64,000 bases of DNA from Primorskyibacter sedentarius (GTDB taxonomy: Bacteria > Pseudomonadota > Alphaproteobacteria > Rhodobacterales > Rhodobacteraceae). The notes below the pieces were generated by a model. The model made no database searches. It was not told the origin of the DNA and was given only the letters and a program-made list of their open reading frames with translations. The stretch lies in assembly GCF_004342065.1 (NCBI RefSeq), contig NZ_SLZU01000019.1, forward strand, positions 1-64,000, given 5' to 3'. This document shows, in pieces, positions 9,004-17,201 of this stretch. Each line of letters starts with the position of its first letter. Position 1 is the stretch's first letter. Both the position numbers and the translations under genes were made by a program.

Positions 9004-9684
9004 TTAATTTTTGGACTTACGGACAGTTGTTGACGCCTCTTTTCGCGGCACACGAATCGCGCCCGCCGAAGCGCCGGACAAAAGCGCATCGCGCAATTCA
9101 ACACAGGCCGCACGAATCGGCGAAATCAGGGGCACCGGGCTGGATGCTGACAAGCGTTCCGCCGCCTCTCCCAGAGGGCCGCCGCCGATGATGACCACCT
9201 CGGCACCGTCCTCGGTGGCGCGCGCCACAGCCCCGGCAAGCGCTGCATCCAACCGCGCGGGATGCGCCATCAAGGCCAGCGGATCATCCTGCGTCAGATA
9301 GCAGCCAAGGTAGCCAGCCACCGGCGTCATCAAGGCATCAATCGGACCGGACAGACTGGGTGTGGTCGTCGCCACGGCAAAGCGTCGCCCCCCCGCTGCC
9401 CGGGCCGAGGCCGCGCCAATCCCGATCACCGGGCAGACCATCCGCGCCGCCAGCTCCGCGCGCCCCGGATCGCCAAAGGCGGACACGATGATCCCCGCTA
9501 CCCGCGGCAATTGCGCCTCTGCCACCTGTCGCCCGGCCGCCGTCAAAGCCGCCTCATCAACAATCATCTGAGGCCCCTTGGGCGCGGTCCATCCGGTGAT
9601 GTCGGGCAGGATCTGGCGCGCAATCTGCAGCATTGCTTCGGTTGTCGCGACATTTGCGTTGGGGTTCATCAAAAGCGGGGTCAT
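9004..9684 (-). CDS. Asp/Glu/hydantoin racemase superfamily protein lacking both catalytic cysteines
   Basis: A 226-residue protein beginning MTPLLMNPNANVATT, the N-terminal signature of hydantoin-racemase-like members. In active hydantoin racemases the two catalytic Cys lie in a CFGDPG motif and in a late GC motif. Here the first motif reads VSAFGDPG and the second reads IIGGGPLG, so both positions carry Ala/Gly. It is therefore unlikely to be a two-base cofactor-independent racemase; a decarboxylase, isomerase or non-catalytic role is open. The ATG overlaps the amidase stop (ATGA), placing it last in the hydantoinase/TRAP operon. Confidence 0.85.
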   Translation of the reverse strand: MTPLLMNPNANVATTEAMLQIARQILPDITGWTAPKGPQMIVDEAALTAAGRQVAEAQLPRVAGIIVSAFGDPGRAELAARMVCPVIGIGAASARAAGGRRFAVATTTPSLSGPIDALMTPVAGYLGCYLTQDDPLALMAHPARLDAALAGAVARATEDGAEVVIIGGGPLGEAAERLSASSPVPLISPIRAACVELRDALLSGASAGAIRVPRKEASTTVRKSKN

Positions 9685-11012
9685 TTCCCCTGCCCCGCGT
9701 CCAACTGGGCGGCAACGCCCAAGAGCCACCCCTCACCGCCGTGATCGACGATCAGTTGCATACCCACTGGCATCTCTCCGGCCTGTGCCGCAGGAAAGGC
9801 CAGCGCTGGCACGCCAGCCGCATTGACCCAGCCTGTATAGATCGCGTGCCCCCGTGGCCCCACATCCTGCCCGTCGATCTGCGCAGGAAAGGCCTGATCC
9901 GCAGGCCAAGGCATCGCTGCCGCCGTCGGCATCAGCACGGCGTCATACCCCCACAGCCCCCGCACAGTCTCGCGCAGGGCAAAGATTCGGGTCAGCGCCT
10001 CATACAGATCCACTGCGCTGGCCCCCGCTCCGGCCCGTGCCATCGCGCGGTATTTCTCGGCGGCACAGTCCAGCACCGCTGGGTCGTTACGTCCCAGATG
10101 CGCCAGTCCGATCTCACCGATGCTGGACCAAACCGCGTTCAGCGGTGCCAGATCAACCGGCAGAGCGCCCACATCAACCTCATGCCCCAGCCCGCGCAAC
10201 TGCGTGACCGTTGCGTCAAAACGGGACCGGATAACCGGATCGCAAGGCGCGTCGCCCAGCAGACCCACCGCCAGAATGCGGCAGGTGCCTGGTGCCGTGG
10301 CCCCCTGCCCTGTCAGAACCCGGTGAAACAGCGCCAGATCACGCGCGGACCGAGTAATTGGCCCGACCACCTCCAGATCCAGCAACACTTGCGGCAGTCC
10401 GCCGCCGCGCGACACCGTACCGATCCCCGGCTTCAGCCCCCAAAGCCCGGTGTACCCCGCCGGACGCCGGATAGAGCCACCGCCATCGGTGGCCAGCCCC
10501 GCCACCGCCATGCCAGAGGCCACCGCCGTAACAACGCCGCCAGAGGATCCTCCGGGCGTCAGCGACGGATCCAAAGGATGGCCCGTGACTCCGAAACGGA
10601 GGTTCCCGGTATAGCCCTCAACCGCGAATTCGGGCGTGTTGCCCTTGCCAAGGATCACCGCACCCGCCGCGCGCAGCGCCGCCACCGGCATCTCATCCTG
10701 CTCGGCCACGCGCCGCGCCAGTTCAACGTTGCCCCAAGCGGCAGGCATCCCGCGCGCAACAAGGTTGTCCTTGACGATGATCGGCACGCCGCTCAATGCG
10801 CCGAGCGAGGCACCAGATCGACGGGCCTGCGACTGGGCCGCCGCCTCTGGCAATGCGGACCCTGACAGGGCGCTGTAGGCGTTCAGTGCCCCATCCTGAC
10901 GGTTAATTTCATCCAGATGCGCGCGCGTTACATCCAGTGGATCAACGCGCCCTTCGGCATAGGCCTGCAACAACGCGGTCGCATCCAAGGTTTTCAGCGA
11001 AAAATCTTTCAT
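9681..11012 (-). CDS. Amidase-signature family hydrolase (443 aa)
   Basis: Second amidase of the window. Start chosen at 11012 (MKDFSLKTLD), which overlaps the DctM stop by four bases; the ORF extends 24 bases further, inside dctM. Catalytic elements are the Lys of VPIIVKDN (about 90), the cis-Ser in TPGGSSGG and the nucleophile in DGGGSIRRP. Cytoplasmic, no signal peptide. It is translationally coupled to a TRAP transporter and the racemase homologue, and about 12 kb of coupled genes lead back to a hydantoinase, so it may cleave the ring-opened carbamoyl or amide product. Sequence alone does not give the substrate. Confidence 0.9.
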   Translation of the reverse strand: MKDFSLKTLDATALLQAYAEGRVDPLDVTRAHLDEINRQDGALNAYSALSGSALPEAAAQSQARRSGASLGALSGVPIIVKDNLVARGMPAAWGNVELARRVAEQDEMPVAALRAAGAVILGKGNTPEFAVEGYTGNLRFGVTGHPLDPSLTPGGSSGGVVTAVASGMAVAGLATDGGGSIRRPAGYTGLWGLKPGIGTVSRGGGLPQVLLDLEVVGPITRSARDLALFHRVLTGQGATAPGTCRILAVGLLGDAPCDPVIRSRFDATVTQLRGLGHEVDVGALPVDLAPLNAVWSSIGEIGLAHLGRNDPAVLDCAAEKYRAMARAGAGASAVDLYEALTRIFALRETVRGLWGYDAVLMPTAAAMPWPADQAFPAQIDGQDVGPRGHAIYTGWVNAAGVPALAFPAAQAGEMPVGMQLIVDHGGEGWLLGVAAQLDAGQGK

Positions 11013-12310
11013 CGGCCCACCGCCTGCGGCAGCCACGTCACCACCTGCGGCCAGAAGATCAGCGCCGAGGTGAACAGCAGCATCAGCCCCGCGTAAGGAA
11101 TAGCCCCCGCCACCACGTCCGAGAATGGCCCGCGATCCCCGCGCACGCCCTGCACTACGTACAGGTTCATGCCCACCGGCGGCGTGATCATCCCTAGTTC
11201 ACACATCAGCACCACGAAGATGCCAAACCAGATCGGGTCCACCCCCGCCTGCACAACGATCGGCACAAAGATCGGGATCGTCAGCACCTGCATCGACAGC
11301 ACGTCCATGAACATGCCAAGGATCAGGTAGAACAGCATCAGCGCGAACAGCAGTTCGACCATGGTCAGTCCCTGCGACGCCACCCAGGACGATATCACCG
11401 CGGTGATCCCGCCCAAGGCCAGCGTCAAGTTCAGGGTAAAGGCCGCGACGATGATCATCAGAATCATCCCCGTCGTTTTGGCCGTCTTGCGGAAACAGAT
11501 GTCGAGAAAGGCCAGCGACAGCTTGCCCTCGGCCGCGACAAACCCCAGCGCCACGACCACAGCCAAAGCGGCACTTTCCGTCGGAGTCGCAATCCCCAGA
11601 TAGATCGAGCCCATGACAATCAGGAACACCACCGCCGCAGGCACCAGATGCCTGAGTGCCGCGATTTTCACGGACCACGGGATCACCACGTCATCGCGCT
11701 TTTCGGTGTGGGTCAGGATGTCCTGCACGGCGATGAAAGCCATGAACAGCATGGTCAGCAGGATCCCCGGCACAACACCCGCGATGAACAACTGCCCCAC
11801 GGACACGCTGGCCAAGGACCCATAAACCAACAGGTTGACCGAAGGCGGAATGAGAATGCCCAAGGTGCCGCCCGCCGCCAATGATCCCAGCGACCGCGAG
11901 GGCCGATAGGCGCGTTCCTCCAGCGCGGGCAGCGCCACGGTGCCCACGGTGGCCGCCGTTGCCACGGAACTGCCGGATGTGGCCGCAAACAGCGCGCAAC
12001 AACCGATGTTGGTGTGCAATAGACCGCCCGGCAGCCGCCCCAGCCACAGCGCCAGCGCGCCATACATCCGGTCCGCCAGACCCGAACGCAGCAGCAGCTC
12101 GCCCAGCAGGATGAACAGCGGGATCGCGGTCAGGACCGGCTCATTCGAGGTGCCCCAGATCACTGGCCCCATGCTTTGCAACAGCACCGGACCATACAGG
12201 ACCATGCCCCCGGCCACGCCCATCATGACCATGACAGAGGCCACCGGCAGCCCCATCAACAACAGGCCCATCATGATCGTAAACCCGATGGCGACGTCAA
12301 AGATGCTCAT
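11009..12310 (-). CDS. dctM: TRAP transporter large permease (DctM)
   Basis: Large membrane subunit, 433 residues, of a tripartite ATP-independent periplasmic transporter, which uses the ion gradient to import organic acids and other carboxylated or amide solutes. It has the usual 12 or so hydrophobic segments and family motifs such as GCCALFAATSGSS and ALEERAYRPSRSLGSLAAGGTLGILIPPS (given here only as the landmark near residues 115-165). One base separates it from dctQ. The start is at 12310. Confidence 0.95.
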   Translation of the reverse strand: MSIFDVAIGFTIMMGLLLMGLPVASVMVMMGVAGGMVLYGPVLLQSMGPVIWGTSNEPVLTAIPLFILLGELLLRSGLADRMYGALALWLGRLPGGLLHTNIGCCALFAATSGSSVATAATVGTVALPALEERAYRPSRSLGSLAAGGTLGILIPPSVNLLVYGSLASVSVGQLFIAGVVPGILLTMLFMAFIAVQDILTHTEKRDDVVIPWSVKIAALRHLVPAAVVFLIVMGSIYLGIATPTESAALAVVVALGFVAAEGKLSLAFLDICFRKTAKTTGMILMIIVAAFTLNLTLALGGITAVISSWVASQGLTMVELLFALMLFYLILGMFMDVLSMQVLTIPIFVPIVVQAGVDPIWFGIFVVLMCELGMITPPVGMNLYVVQGVRGDRGPFSDVVAGAIPYAGLMLLFTSALIFWPQVVTWLPQAVGR

Positions 12311-12311
12311 C

Positions 12312-12866
12312 TCAGCGGCCTTTCATTTGGGTCAACTCTTCGCTCAATTCGTCCTCGGCAGAGGTCGGATTGAACGCCGCGGCTAGCGCCCGGTGCCGTC
12401 CGGTGAAAAACAGCAGGCTCGCCCGCGCCAGCAGCACAAAGGATAGCAGCGCAAAGCCCGCCAGCGCCGCGTACCAGGCCGATTGCGGCCAGATCAGTGG
12501 CGTCCGCCAGGGCGTCGCGGCGGTCGATCCATAGGCCAGCGTGTCAGAGATTACGAACCAGCCGACATAAAGGAAAAACAGCCCCAGTACCGCCAGCGAC
12601 AAGACTGCCAGCCAGTCCACCAGCGCCTGCGCCCAGACCGGCATCCGCGCGTGCAGAACATCGATACGGATATGCGCGCGGTCGATCAGCGCAACGGAAA
12701 AACTCAGCGCCGCGCCGAGGGCCAGCACATAGCCGCCCAGTTCATCCGCCCCCTGCAACGAGGTATTGAACAGCTTGCGCAGCAGCGTTTCTAGCGCGAC
12801 AAAACCGGACAGGAACAAAAGCGACCAACCGAACAATCGGCTGATCCATGTGGCGAGGCGTTCCAT
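12312..12866 (-). CDS. dctQ: TRAP transporter small permease (DctQ)
   Basis: Small membrane subunit of 184 residues with four hydrophobic segments and the family-typical ALVDWLAVLSLAVLGLFF region. It bridges the binding protein and DctM. The C-terminal tail is charged (DELSEELTQMKGR). It lies directly between dctP and dctM, preceded by a stem-loop at 12887-12920. Confidence 0.93.
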   Translation of the reverse strand: MERLATWISRLFGWSLLFLSGFVALETLLRKLFNTSLQGADELGGYVLALGAALSFSVALIDRAHIRIDVLHARMPVWAQALVDWLAVLSLAVLGLFFLYVGWFVISDTLAYGSTAATPWRTPLIWPQSAWYAALAGFALLSFVLLARASLLFFTGRHRALAAAFNPTSAEDELSEELTQMKGR

Positions 12867-12886
12867 AAGGGAATTCCTTGAAAATG

Positions 12887-12920
12887 GCGCCCGAACCGCA
12901 GGGAGGAACGGTCCGGGCGC
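12887..12920 (-). terminator. Stem-loop between dctP and dctQ
   Basis: GCGCCCGAACCG (12887-12898) and CGGTCCGGGCGC (12909-12920) form a 12-bp stem with one mismatch and a 10-base loop. No U-run follows. It probably reduces read-through or protects the dctP message. Confidence 0.6.
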
Positions 12921-12929
12921 AGGTCCGGC

Positions 12930-13958
12930 TTACATGCTGTCCTTGGCCGTCACGGCCTTGGTCCAGGCATCAGAGCAGCCGGGATTGGTAGCATCGCAGA
13001 CCTCGGCCCACGCCGGGAAGGACACGTTCGGCACAGCCGTGCCGACCAGTTCCTTGTCCGCATCGGTGGGTTCGACCAGCACGAGGTCATATTTCGTGCC
13101 TGTCTCGCAGGGTTCGGCGCCGGTGTTGCAGTTCACCGCATCGACGAACAACTCTTCGGAATAACTCCAGATCTTGTCAGTCAGCTTGTCGAACCCGGCC
13201 TGCAGTTTCTCCTGCTCATCGGGGCTCAGCTTGTTCCAGGTGTCGAGGTTGATGCCATAGCCGTTCATCGCCAGTTGGAAGGCGATCGGCAGGGTATAGG
13301 ACGTCACTTCGGGCCAGCCGGCGGAATTGGCCGAGGACGGGCCGGTGATGGCGCAATCCACCACGCCGCGCGCCAGCGATTGCTGAACCTCGGGGAAACC
13401 GATGGGGACCGGCGTTCCGCCGACCAGCGACACAAATTCCGCTAGGTTCTGGTCATAGACCCGCACTTTCAGCCCCTTGAGGTCGGCCAGCGACCCAATC
13501 TCCGGCTCGCAGAACAAGACCTGCGGACCAAAGGGCCAGACGCCCAGCAGTTTGGTGTTGAACCGCTCTTGCAGGCGTGCATCTACAATCGGGGCAAAGG
13601 CCTCGACCGTTTCGCGGCCCGTGGCGTAATCCGGATTCAGTCCCACAAGGTCGAGACCAAGGATCGTCGGCTCATCCCGCGACACCTGGCTCAGGCGCAG
13701 CGACACGATGTCGAACAAGCCGCCCTTGAGGATGCGCAACTGTTCGGTGTCCTTGATGCCGGTCACGTCGACCGGCTGGTAATCGGCGCTGAAGCCGTCC
13801 AGCCCGGTTTCGGCGGCGAAATTCTCAAAGAACGGCTGTTCGACGTTCTTCTGGATCAGGCCGGTGGCGACCGGCTGGCCCATGACGCGGAACGTCTCGG
13901 CCCCGGCAGGAATGGCAAGCGCGGTCAGCGTGGCGGCGCAGGCAAGTGTACGGATCAT
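12930..13958 (-). CDS. dctP: TRAP transporter solute-binding protein (DctP)
   Basis: Periplasmic binding protein, 342 residues. The ATG at 13956-13958 begins MIRTLACAATLTALAIPAGA, a clean signal peptide; the longer ORF upstream lies within the AMDase-like gene. The DctP fold is visible in the LKGLKVRVYDQN strand with the ligand-gating Arg region and the AITGPSS loop. The start overlaps the preceding stop (ATGA). Several cysteines near the C-terminus (VNCNTGAEPC, CDATNPGC) suggest disulfides, as seen in some TRAP proteins. Ligand unknown. Confidence 0.93.
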   Translation of the reverse strand: MIRTLACAATLTALAIPAGAETFRVMGQPVATGLIQKNVEQPFFENFAAETGLDGFSADYQPVDVTGIKDTEQLRILKGGLFDIVSLRLSQVSRDEPTILGLDLVGLNPDYATGRETVEAFAPIVDARLQERFNTKLLGVWPFGPQVLFCEPEIGSLADLKGLKVRVYDQNLAEFVSLVGGTPVPIGFPEVQQSLARGVVDCAITGPSSANSAGWPEVTSYTLPIAFQLAMNGYGINLDTWNKLSPDEQEKLQAGFDKLTDKIWSYSEELFVDAVNCNTGAEPCETGTKYDLVLVEPTDADKELVGTAVPNVSFPAWAEVCDATNPGCSDAWTKAVTAKDSM

Positions 13959-14749
13959 GTGGATGTTCCTTTGGTTTCGGAGAGTGTGAGTGGTGGCAGG
14001 CCAAGGGCGGCAACGGTTTGAAATACGCCCCCCCAATCGGTGACCTGCGCGGGATCAAGCCCGACCCGTGACAGGCAATGGGCCGCCGTGACGGCGACGG
14101 AATCGAGTACCGGGATGCCGGTGGCGTCCTCGATGCGCGCCGCCTCTGGCGCGCCGCGAAAATTGGTGCAGACAACGGCGATGGCGTCGGGCTTTGCCTC
14201 GGCCACGCGTTCGATCATCGCGCCCACCTGTGCGGGCGGATAGGTGGCGAAACTGTAATTTCCCCTGTCGTTCAGCCTATTGGAGCTGACGACCTCGATC
14301 CCCTGCCCGGCATAGTTTGCGATCATCCGGGTTTCGATCTCTTCGACATAGGGCGTCACCACACCCAGCCTTTTGACCCCCATGCCTTTCAGCAGCGCGT
14401 CATAGGCAAGGATGGTCGACGTCGCGGGCACGCCGGTCCGTTCAGTGATCGCCGCACAAAGCGCGCGGTCCTTGTCCAGCCCCAGCCAAGATGCAGACGT
14501 TCCGTTCCAGGCGATCAGGTGCGGGCGCGCCTCGGCCAGCCGCTCGGCGGCCTCAAGGATCGGCTCCAGCGTGAACTGCGCCTGACTGGCATCAGACATG
14601 GAAATCTCGACCACCCGGAAACGCCCGAAATGCGCGCTGGCCGCCTCACCAAAGGGGGCGAACATGGCGCTGGTATAGGGCTCCAACACCGTGTTGGAAC
14701 TGGGCGTCAGCATCCCGACGCGGCGGGGATCGACGGCGGGATACTTCAT
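13955..14749 (-). CDS. Arylmalonate decarboxylase / maleate isomerase-like protein (Asp/Glu racemase superfamily)
   Basis: A 264-residue enzyme beginning MKYPAVDPRRVGMLTPSSNT, the N-terminal signature of maleate cis-trans isomerase, EutA and arylmalonate decarboxylase relatives. At the first catalytic position, where racemases and maleate isomerases have Cys, it has the Gly of NGTSASWLG, as in arylmalonate decarboxylase. At the second position a Cys is kept (VVCTNFRG). A single late Cys is the pattern of decarboxylase-like members rather than true racemases. ATGA-coupled to the hydantoinase upstream and to dctP downstream. EutA-like function is the main alternative, but no ectoine genes are present here. 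Confidence 0.8.
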   Translation of the reverse strand: MKYPAVDPRRVGMLTPSSNTVLEPYTSAMFAPFGEAASAHFGRFRVVEISMSDASQAQFTLEPILEAAERLAEARPHLIAWNGTSASWLGLDKDRALCAAITERTGVPATSTILAYDALLKGMGVKRLGVVTPYVEEIETRMIANYAGQGIEVVSSNRLNDRGNYSFATYPPAQVGAMIERVAEAKPDAIAVVCTNFRGAPEAARIEDATGIPVLDSVAVTAAHCLSRVGLDPAQVTDWGGVFQTVAALGLPPLTLSETKGTST

Positions 14750-16149
14750 GCCGCCACCTTGTCGCGCGCGATATGCCGCCCAATGGCCGCGCCCACGGGC
14801 GCGCCGTTTTCCATAACGGTCTGGCCGCGCAAAAGGGTCCGCACCGGCCAGCCGGTGACCGCGAACCCTTCCCACGGGGTGTAGTCCGACCCGTGATGCA
14901 GGTCGCCTTGGGTGATCGCCTTTGTCAGCGTCGGGTCCCACAGCACGATATCGGCATCCTTGCCCACCATCAGCGCGCCCTTGTTCGTCAGGCCGTAGAT
15001 GCGCGCGTGGTTGGTGGCGGTCAGCGCGGCAAACGCCTCAAGGCTGATGCGCCCCTTGCTGACCCCTTCGGAGAACAAGATCGGCAGGCGCGTTTCGACC
15101 CCCGGAATTCCGTTGGGAATGTTGCGGAAAGAGTCCCGCGCACCGGGCGCGTCTTTGCCCTTTTCGTCGGCAAAGCGGAACGGGCAATGGTCCGAGGAAA
15201 ATACATCGAACGCCCCCTGCTCCAACCCCGCCCAGATCGCCGCCTGCTCATGCGTATCGCGCGGCGGCGGAGAGCATACGCATTTCGCGCCCTCAAAACC
15301 CGCGCGGTCCAGATCGTCCGCCGTCAGCGTGATGTATTGCGGACAGGTCTCGGCGTAGACCTTGACGCCGCGGTCCTTGGCGCGGCGGATTTCCTCCAGC
15401 GCGGCACCGTTCGACACGTGCACCACCATCAGCGGTACACCCGCCACTTCGGCCAGCGTGGTGGCTCGGTGTGTGGCTTCGCGTTCTACCGGCACCGGGC
15501 GAGAGCGGGCATGAAACACCGGCGCGGTGTCCCCTGCCCTTTCCGCCTTGTCGCGCAGGTATTCGATGGCGTCCTCGTTTTCGGCGTGAACCAGCGTCAA
15601 CGCGCCCTGCCCTTTCGCCACATCCATCACTTGCAGAATCTCGGAATCTTTCAGGCGCATCCCTTCGTAGGTCATGAAGACCTTAAAGCTGGTCAGCCCC
15701 TGCGCGATCAGCGCTGGCAGGTCCTGCCCCAGCGTGACGGGGTCGGCGCTCTTGACGATCAGGTGACAGGAGATGTCTGTCAGGCACTGGCCCTCTGCGC
15801 GCGCAAGATAGGCGACAGTTGCCTCGCGCAAGCTTTGATCCTCATCGGGCAGGACAAAGGGCATCACCAGCGTGTTGCCGCCACAGGCCGCAGCACGGGT
15901 GGCGCTGGCGAAATCATCCGCCATCTCGATCCCCGGTCCGGACGGCTGGGCGATATGCACATGACTGTCGATGCCGCCGGGCATAGCGATCAGACCGGTC
16001 GCGTCGATCATCTCATTGCCCGACAAATCGGTGCCCAGCGTCACGATGCGCCCGTCCCGGATACCGATATCGCACTGTGCCGCCCCGGCGGGTGTCACCA
16101 CCCGCGCGCCGGAAATCACCGTATCATGTGTTGAAAGTTGGCCTTGCAT
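14746..16149 (-). CDS. D-hydantoinase / dihydropyrimidinase family cyclic amidohydrolase
   Basis: Zinc amidohydrolase of about 467 residues that opens five- or six-membered cyclic ureides and imides. Metal ligands are visible: DSHVHI (HxH, about 60), the carboxylated Lys in SFKVFMTYEG, His in TLVHAENED and in VVHVSNG, and the late Asp in FSSDHCPF. Start taken at the ATG at 16147-16149; the ORF to 16248 crosses the LysR-side palindrome. It is the promoter-proximal gene of a long minus-strand operon, divergent from a LysR regulator. Allantoinase and dihydroorotase are excluded in part by the strong hydantoinase-type motif spacing; the natural ring substrate is not evident. Confidence 0.9.
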   Translation of the reverse strand: MQGQLSTHDTVISGARVVTPAGAAQCDIGIRDGRIVTLGTDLSGNEMIDATGLIAMPGGIDSHVHIAQPSGPGIEMADDFASATRAAACGGNTLVMPFVLPDEDQSLREATVAYLARAEGQCLTDISCHLIVKSADPVTLGQDLPALIAQGLTSFKVFMTYEGMRLKDSEILQVMDVAKGQGALTLVHAENEDAIEYLRDKAERAGDTAPVFHARSRPVPVEREATHRATTLAEVAGVPLMVVHVSNGAALEEIRRAKDRGVKVYAETCPQYITLTADDLDRAGFEGAKCVCSPPPRDTHEQAAIWAGLEQGAFDVFSSDHCPFRFADEKGKDAPGARDSFRNIPNGIPGVETRLPILFSEGVSKGRISLEAFAALTATNHARIYGLTNKGALMVGKDADIVLWDPTLTKAITQGDLHHGSDYTPWEGFAVTGWPVRTLLRGQTVMENGAPVGAAIGRHIARDKVAA

Positions 16150-16223
16150 ACCCACCGTTCCTGTCGCGTTCGACCAAACGCTAGCGAGGCTTTCGATTGC
16201 CAACCATGACAAAATAGGCAAGG

Positions 16224-16248
16224 TTGCATTCTCAAAATGAGAACGCAA
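16224..16248. promoter_or_regulatory. LysR-type palindromic operator between hydantoinase operon and regulator
   Basis: TTCTCA (16229-16234), a three-base centre and TGAGAA (16238-16243) form a perfect inverted repeat, extended by TTGC (16224-16227) and GCAA (16245-16248). It sits in the 116-base divergent intergenic region, 18 bases before the regulator start, where a LysR protein would both repress itself and control the catabolic operon. Confidence 0.6.
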
Positions 16249-16265
16249 TTCAGGGGCGTATTTGC

Positions 16266-17201
16266 ATGAAATTTCACCTCGTTCCGCGCCAGTTGCTGTA
16301 TCTTGAGGCGGTCGCAGAACACGGATCTATTCAGGCGGCGTCACGCGCGCTGGGAATCGCCGCTTCGGCCATCGACCGGCACATCAAGACGTTGGAAGAG
16401 GCCAATGGCGCACCCCTGTTCGAACGCCTGCCGCGCGGAATGCGACCCACGGCCGCCGGCGAGTCGGTGATTGTCATGGCGCGGCGCTGGCGCGCCGATG
16501 CCGACCGTCTGGAAACCGGCCTGCTGGAAATGCGGGGCAAGGAATACGGGTCGGTCCGGCTGGCGGGCATGGACAGTCTGTGCAACGGTGTGCTGCTGGA
16601 CCTGCACAAGGACCTGCGCGCCAACCAGCCCAACCTGCGCCTCTCGCTGGACATAATGACCCCGACAGATGCCCTGCGCGCGCTGGAAGAAGGCACGGTC
16701 GACGTCGCCATGACCTTTAACGCCCCGCCTATGCGACACCAGCATGTGCTGTGGCAGCGCAAGCTACGGCTGGGTTGCATCGTCGCCTCCAACCACCCAC
16801 TGGCCACGGCTGGAAAGCTGTCGCTTTCGGATGTGGACGGTCACGCACTGGTGTCGCAAAGCGCGCTGATGCCGACGCGGCAATACCTAGACAACCGCCA
16901 CGCGTGGTTCTTTGCCTCTAACCGGCCTGTGCTGACCTCGAATTCTATCCAACTGCTGAAACAGGCGTTGCTTCAGGGTGACGTGGCAATGATCACCTCG
17001 GAACTGGATATGCTGCCTGAATTGATGGACGGCAGGCTGCGGTTCCTGCCGTTGAAAGAGGCCGGGCTGGCCTCGCCCACCATCTCGACGGTGATCGACG
17101 CGCGCCGCCCGCTGTCCCGAGCCGCCCGCGTCGTCGCCGAATATCTTGGCACACAGACAGAGGAGCTGATCAGCGCGTTTGCGGCACCAACTGCGCCGTG
17201 A
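16266..17201 (+). CDS. LysR-family transcriptional regulator
   Basis: A 311-residue regulator. The N-terminal winged helix (LEAVAEHGSIQAASRALGIAASAI, about residues 13-36, here noted only as landmark) is followed by a LysR substrate-binding domain from about 90. The start MKFHLVPRQL at 16266 fits family length; the ORF 42 bases longer would run through the operator. Divergent from the hydantoinase operon, which it most likely controls in response to the transported compound or an intermediate. Its last 32 bases overlap the end of the convergent hydratase gene. Confidence 0.92.
   Translation: MKFHLVPRQLLYLEAVAEHGSIQAASRALGIAASAIDRHIKTLEEANGAPLFERLPRGMRPTAAGESVIVMARRWRADADRLETGLLEMRGKEYGSVRLAGMDSLCNGVLLDLHKDLRANQPNLRLSLDIMTPTDALRALEEGTVDVAMTFNAPPMRHQHVLWQRKLRLGCIVASNHPLATAGKLSLSDVDGHALVSQSALMPTRQYLDNRHAWFFASNRPVLTSNSIQLLKQALLQGDVAMITSELDMLPELMDGRLRFLPLKEAGLASPTISTVIDARRPLSRAARVVAEYLGTQTEELISAFAAPTAP

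Noticed and set aside
14773-16134. 453-residue plus-strand ORF antisense to the hydantoinase
   Set aside because: Mirror of a conserved zinc amidohydrolase gene; no start signal or family.
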